DNA of 64,000 nucleotides from Brachypterus glaber (GCA_958510825.1 OY294048.1:34189026-34253025); one strand, 5' to 3'; shown: positions 32,650 through 44,410, numbered from the stretch's first letter. Made by a program: numbers and translations. Notes: a model not told the origin generated them from the sequence alone.

Positions 32650-32784
32650 GGGCCACTTGCACCAATGATGGTTTAACTTTAAACTTGGATTAAATTGACG
32701 GCCGACCAATCAGAACTCAGTATTTTTAACTTAAACTCGGTTTAGCTGAGATAATCCCAGACCAAAAGTTGGTGCAAGTGGCCC
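32650..32784. mobile_element. PIF/Harbinger-type MITE (GGGCCACTTGCACCA ends)
   Basis: GGGCCACTTGCACCA and TGGTGCAAGTGGCCC are perfect 15-bp terminal inverted repeats. The element is flanked by TTA on both sides (32647-32649, 32785-32787), the 3-bp duplication typical of PIF/Harbinger elements. It is 135 bp long with no coding capacity. This terminus is widespread in insects. Confidence 0.9.
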
Positions 32785-33398
32785 TTACAAAATTACTAAT
32801 TACTTTTGTTAAATTTTGTTAATAAATATGTCATTTTAAAAAATAAACAATTTTATTTTAAGGTTATATCAACAAAAGACCAGATTATTTGTGCTGCGCA
32901 AATTGCGCATGGCTTGAAGCAATACAAGGCATATGCAACCTATAAAACATTGTCGTTTTACGAGTTGAATATCTAATATCTTATATATGGGGGTTGTACC
33001 TCTAGTAATCTATGATCTTTATGGTAATCTATGGGTTGTATAATCTATGGTTGAATATGATGGACCAATGATTTTTACTTTTCGAAGTGTTTTTTTGTAA
33101 AACATGTTTTATAAGTACTAATTTAGTTAATATTTTTTAATTTATCATGCAATAAATAAATTTGGTGCCTAAAGACACTTGTAAATAGCAATGGGATTTA
33201 ATAATTATGTGAAACGTCAGATGCCAAAACAGCTGAATAAAAATTCATTATTAACCATGGTGCAATTTCATTATTTTTAGAACCTCTGACGTCATAGGTA
33301 GAGAAATAATATTTCTACCAATGAAAAGAACAATAATAAAGATGTGCTTTTAGGCTGGTGGTGAAAATTTTTTATTATACCTACTTGTATAAGTAAGT
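32785..33398. other. Unassigned stretch
   Basis: No gene is supported. ATCTATGATCTTTATGG and similar words near 33010-33050 form a short local repeat. Confidence 0.35.
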
Positions 33399-33553
33399 AG
33401 TTTATGATACAGGGACAAAAAATGCTGTTTTACGGCCATTATGTATACATAATATAGAAATCTCCGTATACGGAAATTTCTACATGTGGTCGGAGAGCGA
33501 GGTTAGCAACCGCAATGGCCCTAAAAATAGTTTTCGTCCGTGTATCATACACT
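33399..33553. repeat. Imperfect foldback
   Basis: AGTTTATGATACAGGGAC at the left is mirrored by GTCCGTGTATCATACACT at the right, with GGCCATT / AATGGCC and TATACGGAAATTTC-type pairing inside. It is a MITE-like hairpin of ~155 bp. Confidence 0.65.
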
Positions 33554-33768
33554 ATTTTTTATTCGATACTATGAAGTCAAAAAAACCGGGGCTGTTCAAA
33601 TTAACGCGACTGTTCATGTTAGTGAGGGTGGAAATATAATATAATTCAGGCTTTGTATGGCAAGAAAATAAGGCTAATTAAATCTTTTTTATTTTGCCAA
33701 ACTTTATTCTATGAAACTAACAAAATGTTTGATGAAATAATAAAATTTTAGTTATAAAAATTAATTCC

Positions 33769-34005
33769 TTTCTCGCTGTACAAGAAACCACTGATACAAC
33801 TTTCTCTCCATTTTTCGAAATTCTGATGCTCATAAAGTTTGTTTCTTACTTGGTTTTACAGTATGAGTTATTTCAAGATTTTTATCGCTTTTATTTTTTA
33901 TACAACAAATTGTTAATTTTGCTACCTCATACTTTTTAGCTAAAGCAGTAACAGTCATGCCATTTCTATGTTCCTTAGTCATTTTCGATTTCAACACTTT
34001 TGCTT
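33769..34005 (-). pseudogene. Tigger/pogo-like transposase N-terminal DNA-binding region (relic)
   Basis: On the minus strand the frame starting near 34005 reads LKSKMTKEHRNGMTVTALAK then KYEVAKLTICCIKNK, matching the pattern of the first helix-turn-helix of pogo/Tigger/CENP-B-type transposases (a G-x-s-v-x-x-l-A-x-x-Y-x-V core). After an in-frame TGA it continues FRKMERKLYQWFLVQRERN, which fits the start of the second, CENP-B-like DNA-binding domain (L-Y-x-W-F-x-x-Q-R), and ends at TAA (33769-33771). This domain binds transposon ends. The DDE catalytic region is absent. AACG-rich sequences at about 33590-33620 and 34125-34160 could be remnants of the element's inverted ends. Family assignment rests on these two motifs. 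Confidence 0.55.
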
Positions 34006-34173
34006 AGTTTAACCCATTTTCTAACAAACCAAAGTCGACTCTAAGAGACCAGAAACTATACTGATTAATAGTAAAAGAAACAACCACATAAAAATATGTA
34101 TAAAGTTGTTGAAACTAGTCGTTTACGTTAACGAGAGTTAATGATGTTCACGTTAAGGCCTATCCAGAAGCTT

Positions 34174-34278
34174 GCATAAGAACATAAAACATAAGAATGC
34201 GATGCCGTGATTGGCTTACAAGATACATGGCGGCACATCAAGCCAATCACGGCATCGCATTCTTATGTTCTTATGCGA
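34174..34278. mobile_element. Hairpin MITE
   Basis: ATAAGAATGCGATGCCGTGA plus TTGGCTT is mirrored by AAGCCAA plus TCACGGCATCGCATTCTTAT, and both sides continue into GCATAAGAAC / GTTCTTATGC. A half copy lies at about 15174. It is non-coding. Confidence 0.85.
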
Positions 34279-34747
34279 GTCCGTAAATAGTCGCTTACGG
34301 AGAAATTAATAAAAAAAATTCTGTGTTCATAAAACGGAATAGCTTACATACACGCATGTTCACATTATCGAGCTTATACTGTATTAATAAATACATTTGT
34401 ATTTTTGACAACAATCTTGAAGTTAGAATCCAAATTTTAATAGTTTGAATATCAATCAAACCAATTAACCAGGGCCGGGTGTGAAACCCCCCAAAGTTTT
34501 TCAATTCAGAAAATATTTGCATTCATTCCGCAAATTTTTAATTCATTGGGCAAACTGGATGCTAGCGCCAAAAACGTCTATAATGAAACTAGTATTTTAA
34601 TAGGCTATTAAGCATTGTATTAATCCCTTTATTTAGTCATTATATCCTATCGATTTGGCTAATAAATCATCATCAGTGCAATCTAATTATGTTTGCGTTG
34701 ACCTATTTCTTATACAGGTGATTTTATTCCAGTAATTAAAGATTTTT
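34279..34747. other. Unassigned stretch with repeat family B fragment
   Basis: About 34560-34605 (GCGCCAAAAACGTC, ATGAAACTAGTA) is a short diverged piece of repeat family B's palindromic end. Otherwise nothing is recognised. Minus-strand frames at 34295-34522 are not supported. Confidence 0.45.
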
Positions 34748-34762
34748 ACTAGCATTTTCTTA

Positions 34763-36002
34763 TCATAAGCATAACATAGACATGCATAAACATACTTTTT
34801 GTGGACTCTAAGCAAGCTTTCGATAGTATTTTCCGCAGAATGGTAAAGCAAGAAACTCAAAAAGATTAAAAGTCCAAAAAAGCTGCAAAAATTAATATTA
34901 GTGACAATGTAAGGGCCCAAAGCTTTTGTTATGACAGAAGAAGGCACAAACGTAAGAATTCCAGTTTAACAATGGAGAAAGACAGGGTGATGCATCATCT
35001 GCAACTATTTTTAATAGCGCTAGAGGTTATAATAAGAAGCCTAGGAATTAAAGGAACATTGATAGATAAACAAATATAGATAATTGCGTATGCCGATAAT
35101 ATTGCCATAATTTGCAGAAATAAAATAATTTTAACAGAAATCTTTTTAGAAATAGTAAGGCAAGCGAAAAAGAGGGTATTAAAGGTTAACCATGACAAAA
35201 CTAAACACATGAAATGTTCGAAAAAAAAATGGGATAATCCAGGTTAAATCAAAATAGGAGAGTTTGAATTTGAGGAAGTTGAAAACTTTAAATACTAAGG
35301 AACTTAGGAATAGTAAACAGAAATAATGATATAAGGGTAGAAATGAATCAAAGAATTCAAGCAGGACACAGGGTGTACTTTAAATATAAGCAATATATGC
35401 AAAGTAAAAATATAGGTATACACACAAAAGTTAAAATATATAAAGCAGCAATACGCAGCTAAAACCATCGTTACAACAGAGAAACATGAAGAAAAATTGA
35501 GAATTTTCGAACGAAAAATCATAAAATATAAAAAAAGTGATATATACGGGCCTATAACAATAGAAGATGGAGAAATGCGAAGACTAATGAATCAGGAAAT
35601 AAGTGACAGAATGAAAGGAGAAGACATAGTTAAATTTATCAAGACTCAAAGATTAAGGTGGTAAGGCCACATATACAGAAAAGAGTCAGAAGACATAGTA
35701 AGAAAAATAACGGAATGGAAACCGATAGAAGAAAGTACCGGAGGAAGACCCAAATTACGGTGAATTAATCAGGTGACAAAGGACTAGGAAAATATGGCAA
35801 TTCAAGGGTTTAAAACAAAGCTTAAAGAAAGAGAAAAACACGGAGAAAAGTTGTAGAGGAAACAAAAAGCCACAACAGCCTGTAGAAAATTAGGCCTCAA
35901 GTAAAAATGGCGTAATCTGCCATAGATAAATAAATCAGATTTAAAAGGGTCCATAATAGGAGTCGCTACAATCCCACCAGGGATGTACAGCATTATATAT
36001 AT
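34763..36002 (+). pseudogene. RTE-like LINE insertion: degenerate reverse transcriptase with 15-bp target-site duplication
   Basis: A perfect 15-bp direct repeat, ACTAGCATTTTCTTA, at 34748-34762 and 36003-36017 flanks the insertion. Reading the plus strand across stops and frameshifts gives FVDSKQAFDSI (RT palm motif), then a YADN box (IIAYADNIAII) in place of YADD, HDKTKHMKCS, LRWxGHIYRKESEDIVRKI and GGRPKLRW, the C-terminal pattern of RTE-like elements. It is 5'-truncated just before the first palm motif and ends in a short AT tail. Many stop codons show it is old, yet the target-site duplication is still perfect. Clade assignment is by motif memory. Confidence 0.7.
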
Positions 36003-36017
36003 ACTAGCATTTTCTTA

Positions 36018-36536
36018 AATTGCGATAAATCTTTTAGTTTCCCCTAAGAAAAGTCGTGCCTTAGTAAAAAACTAAATTTAGGCTACTGATTTCTTATCAA
36101 ATGTTTCGAATATTTTTTTTTTTAGAAAAACTCAAGGACCAAACTATTAGATTTTTGATATCGCTCAATGTTGGTCGCATTACAAAATTAATTGTTGTAC
36201 TGACTTACTTAGTATTAAGCCGTATCGAAAAATAACTTTATTTTTATTTCAGATCAGAAGGGGGTACAAAAGTTACCTTATAACAGTATATCTAAAAAAA
36301 ACGCAAAAAAAATCCTATGCTAGCGTATTGCAGATAAAGTTTTTTATACACAAAATTTTATTATTTATGACATATTTAGGACTCTTTTTTTGATCTTTAA
36401 AATTATTTAAGGGTCCTATTTGTGCTCCTAAAACTTTGAGCTGAATTTTATACCCCCTAATAATTTTAAATAAAAAAAAGCTGTTTTTTGATGCGGCCTA
36501 CTTACTTACAAATAGTACGCGGCAGGGCCGATGAGA

Positions 36537-36614
<78 letters not shown>

Positions 36615-36839
36615 CTATTCTTAACTAGTTGGTTTTTAAACTTAAACTTAAAAGTAATAAATATAAGATCTAGTTTACTGTTTTTTTTTGTGTGAATAAT
36701 TTAATTTAAATTTTTTACTTTATCGGGATATATCGATATGTAATATTGATTTGTATGTATTTTTTATTATTATTATTTCAGTATCTCCATTATAAATGTT
36801 AGTATAAGATCAACAATATAATATATAAATCTGTGGCTA
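36018..36839. other. Unassigned stretch with (TA)n
   Basis: No gene is recognised apart from the TA microsatellite listed separately. Confidence 0.4.
36540..36608. repeat. (TA)n microsatellite
   Basis: About 34 uninterrupted dinucleotides. Confidence 0.95.
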
Positions 36840-37070
36840 GGTTCTAAAAGGGCCAATGTCACTTTTTCCGTATTTTGAGTAATACAGCCTAACTATTTTT
36901 TTTTTCAGATCTATATAACCTAAAAAAGCCAATGTCAGTGCTTGTGGGATAAATGTAGACTTAAGAGACAAGGGCCGACGTGTGTTTTCAATAACCATTT
37001 TTGTTAAACTACTAAAACAGCCAGTGTTTGACTTAGTGTATCTGTTTTTGATATTGGCCCTTTTAGAACC
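36840..37070. mobile_element. MITE with GGTTCTAAAAGGGCCAAT ends
   Basis: GGTTCTAAAAGGGCCAAT (36840-36857) and ATTGGCCCTTTTAGAACC (37053-37070) are perfect 18-bp inverted repeats. Short GCCAATGTCA / GCCAGTGTTT words recur inside. It is 231 bp and non-coding; the 86-codon minus-strand frame covers the MITE itself. Confidence 0.85.
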
Positions 37071-37904
37071 AAGCAACAGTAATATATATATAAACAATTA
37101 TTATTTTTATTTTTTATGTTAACACAATATTTTTTTGCTTTCAGATGGCAAACGTTATAATAAATAAATATGTTTATATCAAGCGTGTCTGGAACTTGTC
37201 TGCTGGATAAAAATTTAACAAAAACATGTAATTGGATCTACTTTTATCAGTTGGTGAAGCTGATATTACTAGCTTATAGGTTGGCTCAACTGATTTACAC
37301 CAATTGAAGAAATGGGCTGTGGGCATAGTAAATTACACATCTATCACAAAAAATCAAGAAGCAAAAATAGTAAAAAATCAGGTAAGATGTGTTATATTAT
37401 ACGAACTCGGAGCTCGGAGCTTGTTTATAAATTAATTTTAACTTTTAACTAACATAAGGGCCTAACCCTCATTTTTTGCGAAATAAGGTTTTTGATTAAA
37501 ACGGGTATTTTATCGTTCTAGTTACTAAAAATTCCTAATATGTTGTGGCAAAAAAATGGATTGGAAAATAAGGTTAGGGGTGTAAATTTTAATAATTTGT
37601 TTTTTTGTCCCACTCAAATATTTACCGTTAACTATCCTTAATTAAAAAAGGTTATGAACGTATTTAAAACTAGAAAAGACAAGATTAAAAAAAAATTATA
37701 AACGTGTGGGTAAGGCATTTTTAATAATTTTGGTTATTTTGCACCACCCAAATATTTACCGTTAACTATTCTTAATTAAAAAGGCATATGAACCTATTTA
37801 AGACAAGCGAAGAGAAGGTTTTATGCAAAAACAACCTTCGCTAATTTTAGGTAAAGATTTGAGTTCTTTAATTTTAGGTACTATTATTTAAAACGTTAAC
37901 CCCC
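37071..37904. repeat. AT-rich stretch with a ~140-bp tandem duplication
   Basis: 37590-37680 and 37730-37815 are related: CAAATATTTACCGTTAACTA and CTTAATTAAAAA occur in both, in the same orientation. Nothing else is recognised in 37071-37580. Confidence 0.6.
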
Positions 37905-38490
37905 AAAAATCCCTATGGTGACTCCCTATATTATCCATACACAATCCCCGCCGAAAAAGTTGATATCAGTGAGAAATACAATATTTTTGAGGTATTTACA
38001 GAAAAATCACTACAAGATCTCGGCATAAATCCTAATATTCTGTTGGCTTTGTTTACCATATTAATAATATGACTACTAAATTAAAAATGTGTGTTAATGG
38101 TTATGCCCAGATATTTTAATTCCCCTACAATTTTTAAATCAATATTGTTTAATATGTATATTGAATAGGTGATTGACATATGGAAAAAGTTATAGACATA
38201 CATTTGTTTACATTCAACGCCATTCCATTTTTTTGACACCAGTTTTTATTAAAGAAGCCATGCATCGATATAATCATGTATAATTTTAAAAATTTTAGAA
38301 AAGCAAAAAGCAAAAAGTAAGAATAAGCAGTTAATTAAAACTTTTTTAGGTCATTAATAAAAATATTAAATAACAATGGCCCACAGTGGGACCCCTGAGG
38401 TATTCCAGATAACACAAAAATAATACGTGATAAAAAACCGCCCACTCTCACTTGCTTCCTTGTTTTTAGTATAATTTACTTTGAAAATTA
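37905..38490 (-). pseudogene. Jockey-type reverse transcriptase relic
   Basis: Read on the minus strand from 38490: TRKQVRVGGFLSRII, then SGIPQGSHCGPLLFNIFIND (the PQGS motif block), WCQKNGMALNVNKCMSITFS after a gap, ELKYLGITI, and KANRILGFMPRSCSDFSVNT, ending about 37905. These appear in the order of non-LTR RT motifs 4 to 7 and the thumb. The FADD/YADD box was not found; the part between NDL and WC is degraded. Stops and a frameshift disrupt it. It is a 5'- and 3'-truncated relic, older than the LINE at 28.5 kb. Confidence 0.75.
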
Positions 38491-40908
38491 GGATATTTTA
38501 CGTTATTTCATTCGCAAAAAACTAAGCCCTAAGCAAAAAAAAATAAAAAAGGACGACGTTAGGCACTCAAACAACTCTTTAACTGTATACAAAAAGTTAA
38601 TACCTTTAATAATAACTAAGGATTTTTGGCCTGCAAAAGCGAAATATATAACTCACAATATAACAGGATCCTTAGAGAAAAATACCAAATTAGACAGTTT
38701 CCATTACAAATTGCTTTTCCTCTATCTTACAGATTATTACATAGCCAAAGTAGATTATATGGCAATATAGACGCGCTCAGGATATTTGAGAAATTCAGCG
38801 AGGCATAAATAAGTCGAATAACCGATTTTCTCTTGGCACACTGAAAAAAAAATCCTAGTATAATCAAGATAAAATTAAGCCAGCAACCTACAGTAAATAT
38901 CTATACAGGGTGCTTTATAAATAGAGCTAAGTTTAATGGATAATTTTACATTAGGGTGGAGTGATACAAGTCTTTTTTCGAAATCGTAAAACAGGATAGT
39001 TAACTTTTATAACGAGCTATTACGATGAAATGAAGGAAAACTTCAAAAAATTGTAAATTTGTCATTTATTTAAAATATTTGAAACATTTGGTATTATTTT
39101 ACAAATTTTATCATAAATGACGAAATCATATTAAAAAACAAAGTAAGAAAAAACTTCATTTTATTCCGGTTATGCAGAAAGGAATCTACTATTTAAATGT
39201 CTAGATTTAAGTTTAATTTTACGGTGAGAGCTTCTTCCATAATACGTTCAATGTTGTCTGAGGACCAGATTTGCCTGTCAGTTATTTTTTTGTAGTGTTG
39301 CACCATTTATAACAACAGTACATATGTACAATAAAATTACTGTTATATTAATAAATGAGTACTATCCTATCACATTTTACCCGACTCATCGATCCATGTT
39401 TTCTGAGGACTAGGTTTGCCTGTTGGTTTTTCTCTAATCAATATTCATAATGATTATAAATACAATATTCATAGGGATTATAAATACACTTGCAAAAATT
39501 AGCAGAAAGCGCGGAACTCTACAAAGAAAATAAGCATGCGCTTCAATGCACAATGCACAAATGCACTGTACTGAAAAAGTCAAATATGATTCGCATGACT
39601 CTGCAACCTATCGTCACCGGATTTCAGATCCATAGCTTTCCGCCCCGAGTTCCCCTATACTGAGAACATCTGCAGATAATATGCATTAATATTTCCTTTA
39701 ACCATTGCAATTGTAGTGAAGTGGTTTTTTACTATTAAATATTTTTCTACTAATGTAGTGATGTCGAATTCTATCACTAATTTAGTGATAGTATATATAA
39801 TTCGGTTATAGCCCAGCAGTTAATTATAACTTTTATTATAACTTACTCAGTTAGGTTGGCCATACAATCTTCCATCGTATTTAAAGTATACCCGAGCGGA
39901 GAATATACTTAACCACTTATCACTTTATTCGGGAGCGGGTATTCTAGGAGACGGCGCTTAGGAAACAGATAAAACAATTTCTTCTTAACTTAAGAATAAT
40001 ATATTATTTAAATTATTTTACAAAATATTTTTCAAAATTAATTAATATTCGTCAAAATTTCTATCAGTGTTCATACTATCAATATTTATAAGTGTCCAAA
40101 ATTATTTTTATGTCTGATAAAACGAGTCTCAAAATTTTTCTAAGTTTAAAAACTATTTTTTAATTCAATAATAAATCTCAAAATTAATTCTCACAGAAAC
40201 TAAATTTTCACTTTTGAATTTTACATAGTGACACCCTGAATAAAACTGAATAATTATGAATCTTTTCATGAGTTTATATACCCAATAAGAAGGTCACTAG
40301 TTAAATTTATTTGACAATGCTATTAGCGCAAAATATCTACAAAGATACCGCGCATATTTAATTACCCCGACAAAAGAGTTTCAGTCTCATCAATTTGCAA
40401 ACTAATTGCTATTTCTGACATCTGAAACGATCATTTCGCTCATAAATTAAATTTGTATAAACAATTAAGATTACTAGACAACTTTTAAGTTATACCGACA
40501 AGAATTACAGAGGAGGGGTCCGATCAAATGTAGGACACACCGAACTCTTCCGAAGCCGAATCTCGTGAAGCCAGATTGTATCATAGCGCAATACTAAAGA
40601 AATATTATTTTAAAATTTTAACTATATATAAAATATTCGGATCATAACACAATGCAAATTTTATTTATTTTATAATCTCAAACCACAAAAAAGATTAATT
40701 AATTAGGACTAAAAAAATTGACAACAAAACAGAACTATACCTACAAGAAGATATATACTTAAATAACTATTGTTTATAGTAAGCGATATAATGTTAATTT
40801 AAACAAATCCTTTTTTTTAGACCTATGTCCCGGATTTTTTACCTGTGTGTCCTTTTTTCTAAGAATGTGAAGTTGGTCTAAACCCTAAATGTAAATAACT
40901 ATACACGG
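38491..40908. other. Unassigned AT-rich stretch
   Basis: No gene is firmly supported. On the minus strand about 39195-39305 reads ITDRQIWSSDNIERIMEEAL before a stop, and CTGAGGA(C)CxxxTTTGCCTG recurs about 150 bp away at 39405, so a degraded coding repeat may be present, family unknown. CTATCACTAATTTAGTGATAG at about 39770 is a short palindrome. GC-richer bits at 39890-39960 and 40500-40590 are not recognised. Confidence 0.35.
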
Positions 40909-41070
40909 TGTATTTGAAATGGGATCCGAAATTTAAAGAGGTTATTCTACATCAGAAAATATGACAACAATTTCATAAAAACATATGTCTAAAAGCTAAG
41001 CCCCCTTGAAAGTGTCTCAAAAATTCGGTTTTTATTTAATAACTCAGGAACCCTTTGACATATAGCAACG
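40909..41070. repeat. Single arm of the 5-kb foldback family
   Basis: TCGGTTTTTATTTAATAACT, CAGGAACCCTTTGA and ACATATGTCTAAAA match the left arm of 4936-5805 with divergence. Confidence 0.6.
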
Positions 41071-41258
41071 AGGTTTTGCACCTGAACTAATCTTAATAAG
41101 GCCTATCTTCGTATGTTATTTTCATGTAGTTATTTTAACCGGGGAGTGCAAAACTGGGGGGGCTTATCAGTTTTTTGTCCCAAACTTTTTTCTGTTTAAT
41201 TTTTTTGATAAAAAACTCAACTGTTTTACTGTTATGCAAAAATGTGCAAAAATATTCT

Positions 41259-41395
41259 GACCTTTAATTGTTAATATCTTAAAAGCCACACCAAAAGCAA
41301 ATACACCTGTACTACCTGAAAAACTTGACAGACCTCTGGATGAGCCACAGTCATGGCAAAAGTTTCATATCCCTGGACCATCATTGACACTCTGT
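41259..41395. repeat. Dispersed repeat shared with 18627-18770
   Basis: GACCTTTAATTGTTAATATC, CCTGAAAAACTTGACAGACC and GGATGAGCCACAG correspond to the 18.6-kb copy with a few changes and a deletion. Confidence 0.6.
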
Positions 41396-41447
41396 ATGTT
41401 TATTGATGAAATAGTAGAAATAGTAGAATAGTATATTCTATAACTAG

Positions 41448-41543
41448 TATGGAATAGACAATATTCCGCGCGAGCGGAAAGTTTGTGATACGAGCCGGTA
41501 GGCGAGTATGACGGTCCCGCGAGCGCGGAATGACTATTCCATA
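41448..41543. repeat. Foldback with GC-rich centre
   Basis: TATGGAATAG and ATTCCGCGCGAGCGG are mirrored by CCGCGAGCGCGGAAT and CTATTCCATA. It is a ~96-bp MITE-like palindrome; overlapping minus-strand frames at 41365-41663 are not genes. Confidence 0.75.
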
Positions 41544-42219
41544 TGTGTTGTAGACAATACTTTTTCTTCGACTGCAAATATGAAACACTGTATGGCTTTC
41601 AACTGCGGACAAGGTTAAAAACAATGTTTTTTGTGACTCGACATTGTAAATGCAACAAAACACATATTTTTAAATAAAGCAATTAGTGTTATTTAATAAT
41701 TTTATCAAAACAGTACTTAAAAAAGGTTTTTATTTAATTTTAGCACATATTTACAAATTATATTGCAAAAGTTGAAGGTTATGTCAGATTGTTGTGACAG
41801 ATATCAGATTTAAATATTTAAAAATAGATGGAGTAGTTTTAATTTTTTGAACTAAATTGATAAAAAACTGGTCAAATATTAAGAAAAACTAATAAACTTT
41901 ATGTAATTTTAACGTAAAACTTTAAATTGCATTAAATTATTCAATATTTCATGGTAAAATATATATATTTTTGCTAATTTTGCTGCAGTTTTCTTTATTT
42001 TTATAAAAAAGAGATGGCACTACGTCTGCTCATTCTAACACTTGATACGGAATATTCATACCGTATCTAGAGCTAGAATGGATTCATTCTGCGTTTGAAA
42101 AGTGTGTGTATTTGCTTACATTCTAAAGCAGTCGTAGAAAAATATAATATAAAAAATAAAGGAAAGAAACTAAATAAAAAGATATATTAGGTGATACCCT
42201 TTTTTGCAGAATTAAAGAT
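41544..42219. other. AT-rich stretch with one dispersed repeat
   Basis: About 41958-42110 is shared with 13072-13195. The rest shows no gene. Confidence 0.4.
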
Positions 42220-42222
42220 AGA

Positions 42223-42270
42223 AACTAAATTAATTTTAAATGAGATTTTTCATTTAAAATTAATTTAGTT
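42223..42270. repeat. Perfect 21-bp inverted repeat
   Basis: 42223-42243 and 42250-42270 are exact reverse complements with a 6-base loop. It is too AT-rich to infer a function; a Pol II terminator or small MITE core are both possible. Confidence 0.7.
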
Positions 42271-42553
42271 TTAATATGACTTTGACTTTGATTATAAACC
42301 TAATTTAATCATAAGGAATGCCTAGATTGTGTAGGGTTACTTGTTACTTTAGAAAAGTTAACTAAGTTAAAATCATGAACGTAGAGTTATCTAGGTTAAA
42401 ATCAAAGTTATATATATACTTAAAATCAAATGGACAAGAAACAGTGTTTTTCTTACAAGAAAACAGCAATTTAGTTGTATATTTGGAAACGTATATTTGG
42501 AAACGTATATTTAAACTGCAAAAAAGGACATATTAATTCTTTATTCAAATGAT

Positions 42554-42931
42554 AGCTGCAAACCTTACTTTAAACAACACAAAATTTTAACCTTTCCATC
42601 AATTTATATTTACAACATTGCTACATATGCACGGTTAAACTTGGCTCGACTTATTAAAAGTGACAATTATCTTGAAAATCCCACAAGACATGGTAATCAA
42701 TTGGCTATTCCCAAGCACAAGCTAACCCTTTATGAAAAATCTCCTTATTTTTCATGCATTTTAATGCATGCACCTTAAAAGGTGTATAATAGTTTACTCA
42801 ATAATATACTTTCTGCCAAAAATGACAACTCTTGTAAATTATCACTTAAAGAATATTTAGTAGAAAAGTGTGTACATGATTTTAAAAAGGATGAATATAT
42901 TTCAGATGAGAACTTTTTGGGAATATTTTAA
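42554..42931 (+). pseudogene. C-terminal end of a Jockey/CR1-like LINE ORF2
   Basis: One frame reads SCKPYFKQHKILTFPSIYIY, then ARLNLARLIKS, a TRHGNQLAIPKHKLTLYEKS segment and YNSLLNNILSA, and ends in LKEYLVEKCV and DENFLGIF at the TAA at 42929-42931. This is the common C-terminal region downstream of the RT in insect non-LTR elements (a K-x-L-T-x-P-S start, a T-R near x-L-x-I-P-x-H, a closing F/L-K-x-x-L-K run). One in-frame TAA interrupts it at about 42776. The RT itself is not present. A 3' UTR and TTTA tail follow. Confidence 0.65.
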
Positions 42932-43091
42932 CTTATTTTAACTTGTTTTGTATATTTTTTTAATTTAAATATTCTTGTACTACGTGTATTTATATTTATT
43001 TTTAACTTATTCTTGTACTACGTGTATTTATTTTATGTATTTATATTATGTGTATAATTAGTTTTGACCATTGTCTATCTATATTATGTAT

Positions 43092-43122
<31 letters not shown>

Positions 43123-43124
43123 TA
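42932..43124 (+). repeat. LINE 3' UTR with (TTTA)n tail
   Basis: The UTR holds two near copies of ATTCTTGTACTACGTGTATT (42972 and 43011) and ends in about nine TTTA units at 43089-43124. This is the tail of the LINE fragment ending at 42931. Confidence 0.75.
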
Positions 43125-44410
43125 GTCTTTCTGGGACCTATAAAAGGTGTTTGTACACCCTAAATGTCGATTTGGCAGATATTAGTGACCATATCAATAG
43201 ATGTTACCCACAGAACTGAAGGTCTTTTAATAAATTACAAATTAAAGTGGAAAATTAATATGAAAAACAAAAAAATACAACGATGTTTTTTTCTTCATCT
43301 TCTAGGGTTTGCATGGTAATCAAAGAAGTTATTTCAGACCAATTTTTATGAAGGTGTCATCTTTTTGTTTGTTTGTTTACATAAACTTACATAAACTTAC
43401 TGCTTCTGGTGTAAACATAAGTAACGCTAGTTTTGACCTTCTGGTGACAAGAGCGATGTTGCGTAATTTTCACTTTATCATTATGATAAATCTTTATACC
43501 TACATTAAAATTTTAAAAAACTACTATACTACGACACTATAATTATGTTTGATAATGTAATATAATTAAATTTATTAAAATTAAACTACTAGTTCATATA
43601 AAACTCAAATAAAACTAATATTTCTTAAAATTTACAATAAAATATCTAAAGCAAGTGTTGCAACCGGCAACACTGTATTGCTTGACAAAGTTTACGACAT
43701 TAGACTGTGAGTTTACACATGCTTTCTCTCTCTTTACGCTTACTAAGTGTAAACAATAGTCACTCCCCACCAGCCCCTCACCGTAGTTGGTTCACGCTTC
43801 AAACAAAGCATACGGTAGATTCCATCATGTTCATTGTTGAGGTAAAAGTTCTTTGATGGTAATCCACTGCAAATATTTTTTAAATTATTAAAATTCCTTT
43901 TATTGTCGCAGTTATAATAAACATTTTCTTTTCATTTATTTTTTTTTTAATTTCACTTATGGGTTAGAAGACATCAGGATTTTCCTGAAAACAGTTTTTT
44001 ATGTTGATACAAAAATGCTTTTTTATCATTCTAAATAAAGACTAAAGCACATAAAATTAAGACTTTAAAACAAAAAAGATTCAGACAAATCCAATGTACA
44101 TTTCTAAATATTTGAATTTTAAAAAGGGCAATTTTTTAGGAGGTTTGATATTCTGCGTTCAAATGTAGAACTCAATTAGCTATTTTAAATAGAACTCAAT
44201 TATCTGATTCAAATAATATAGAGCCTTAAGAAAATTTTAAAATATTGCAGTTTGAGATTTTTACTCCATGTAGCAAAAAAAGTTTGATGTGATGGGGGAA
44301 TATAGACATTTTCGAATTCAAGAGGTTTATTAAAAATTATATATCCTAGGAGAAATATTTTTTATTTTTTGTTGTTTAGTGTAATTTTTCCCTGCGAAGA
44401 ATGATATACG
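43125..44410. other. Unassigned stretch
   Basis: No gene is supported. TTGCAACCGGCAACACTG near 43659 and a GC-richer patch at 43740-43815 are not recognised. The frame at 43309-43542 has no domain. Confidence 0.4.

Noticed and set aside
36837..37097. 86-codon minus-strand frame
   Set aside because: It coincides with a MITE from terminus to terminus.
41365..41663. Two overlapping minus-strand frames
   Set aside because: They run through a GC-rich foldback and have no domain.
43309..43542. 77-codon plus-strand frame
   Set aside because: No recognisable domain and typical AT-rich composition; kept as unassigned.
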